DNA of 5,433 bases. Source: Akkermansiaceae bacterium (GTDB lineage Bacteria > Verrucomicrobiota > Verrucomicrobiia > Verrucomicrobiales > Akkermansiaceae). This document shows positions 4,859 to 5,433 of this stretch, one piece after another. The notes under the pieces are model-generated. The model did no database searches. It saw only the letters and a program-made list of their open reading frames with translations, and was not told where the DNA came from. Where the stretch lies: assembly GCA_028293225.1 (NCBI GenBank), contig JAQGPE010000521.1:1-5433 (forward strand). Reading direction: 5' to 3'. How positions within the stretch are numbered: position 1 is the first letter of the stretch; the number at the start of each line of letters is the position of its first letter. The position numbers were made by a program, and so were the translations under genes.

Positions 4859-5433
4859 TCATTCATTGCTCCCGGTAGCGGCGGGCTCGATGCCGGCGCC
4901 CTGCAGGAAGACGATCTTTTCCTCGACCTGGGTCAGCATGCTGGTGATCTGGTCGAGCTGGATGTAGGGCTCGGTCATGTCCTTTGCCTCGGTGAGGAGT
5001 CGGCGGGCGTAGAGGAATTTCGCGAGGGCTTCATCGGCGCGGCGTTCCTTGCGCCAGAGAACGTCCCAGCGGTAGATCAGGAACTGGGCGTAGAAATAGC
5101 GGACGCGGAGGAGGCCCTCCATGCCGCCCTGGAGGTAAAGGGCGTTCTTGAAGGTCGCTTCGGCATCGTCGGCGACCGGGCCGGAGAGGTCGTCCTTGCT
5201 GAGGGAGACCAGGACGTTGGCGCGGTTCAGCAGCCAGTGGGGGCTGTAGGGATAGGCCTTGGCGGCGTCCTGGTAGAAGCCGTCGGCGCGGTGGAGGAGC
5301 GGGACGATCTCGGCGGGATCGATCATCGGGCGGGCGGCGGCGGCCTGGCAGAGCTGGCCGGCGGCATTTGAGAGGGAGGAGTCCGGCCAGAGGGCGGCGG
5401 CGTCTTTCAGACGGTCGGCGGCGACATTCGGCT
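4859..5433 (-). CDS. C-terminal part of a TPR-like helical-repeat protein (5' end beyond window)
   Basis: The minus-strand frame ends at TGA 4859-4861 and stays open to the window edge, so about 190 C-terminal residues are visible and the start lies outside. An internal ATG at 5324-5326 is unlikely to be the true start, because the upstream codons continue the same helical style (RLKDAAALWPDSSLSNAAGQ). The sequence consists of amphipathic helix pairs with TPR-like spacing: ADGFYQDAAKAYPYSPHWLL, DDAEATFKNALYLQ, RVRYFYAQFLIYRW and ADEALAKFLYARRLLTEA. It ends with a coiled-coil-like helix and a short polar tail. Such C-terminal repeat regions are found on O-antigen ligase/polymerase-type membrane proteins of exopolysaccharide loci, which would suit the exosortase neighbour, but no membrane part is visible to confirm this. 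It is convergent with the EpsI-like gene. Coding status is firm; identity is tentative. Confidence 0.8.
   Translation of the reverse strand, partial: PNVAADRLKDAAALWPDSSLSNAAGQLCQAAAARPMIDPAEIVPLLHRADGFYQDAAKAYPYSPHWLLNRANVLVSLSKDDLSGPVADDAEATFKNALYLQGGMEGLLRVRYFYAQFLIYRWDVLWRKERRADEALAKFLYARRLLTEAKDMTEPYIQLDQITSMLTQVEEKIVFLQGAGIEPAATGSNE

Overview
The window is high-GC bacterial DNA with short intergenic gaps. It carries an exosortase followed by an EpsI-type partner, a simple sigma/anti-sigma pair and a ribose-phosphate pyrophosphokinase. Codon use is strongly GC-biased, and none of the genes has a convincing Shine-Dalgarno sequence. Together these suggest an environmental Gram-negative bacterium with PEP-CTERM-like surface sorting. 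The protein style fits Verrucomicrobiota (Verrucomicrobiales) best, but this is inference from memory of the families, not a search result. No mobile element, CRISPR array, tRNA or rRNA was seen.

Layout, left to right. Positions 1-228 (+) hold the 3' end of an unrecognised gene. Positions 254-886 (+) encode an ECF-like sigma-70 family factor, and 883-1296 (+) encode a small single-pass membrane protein, probably its anti-sigma regulator, overlapping it by ATGA. Positions 1297-1509 are non-coding and contain two perfect hairpins between convergent genes. Positions 1510-2061 (-) encode a DEDDh 3'-5' exonuclease. A strong hairpin at 2101-2126 separates it from prs at 2133-3059 (-). The 72-bp gap at 3060-3131 is a divergent control region. 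Positions 3132-4094 (+) encode the exosortase and 4106-4840 (+) its EpsI-family partner. A convergent gene, 4859 to beyond 5433 (-), encodes a TPR-like C-terminal region that may belong to a polysaccharide polymerase/ligase or other helical-repeat protein.

Three functional units are visible. The first is a sigma/anti-sigma regulatory couple, translationally coupled. The second is a housekeeping pair on the minus strand: PRPP synthesis, then a proofreading-type nuclease. The third is a surface or exopolysaccharide module, in which the exosortase processes C-terminally tagged exported proteins and the EpsI-like protein assists it.

The most intriguing unexplained signal is in the sigma gene. 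An in-phase A-AAA-AAG heptamer, followed 9 nt later by a potential stem-loop, sits where a -1 slip would enter a frame that stays open into the anti-sigma gene. The slip would create a sigma region 2/anti-sigma fusion. It could be coincidence in GC-rich DNA, but it is specific enough to test.
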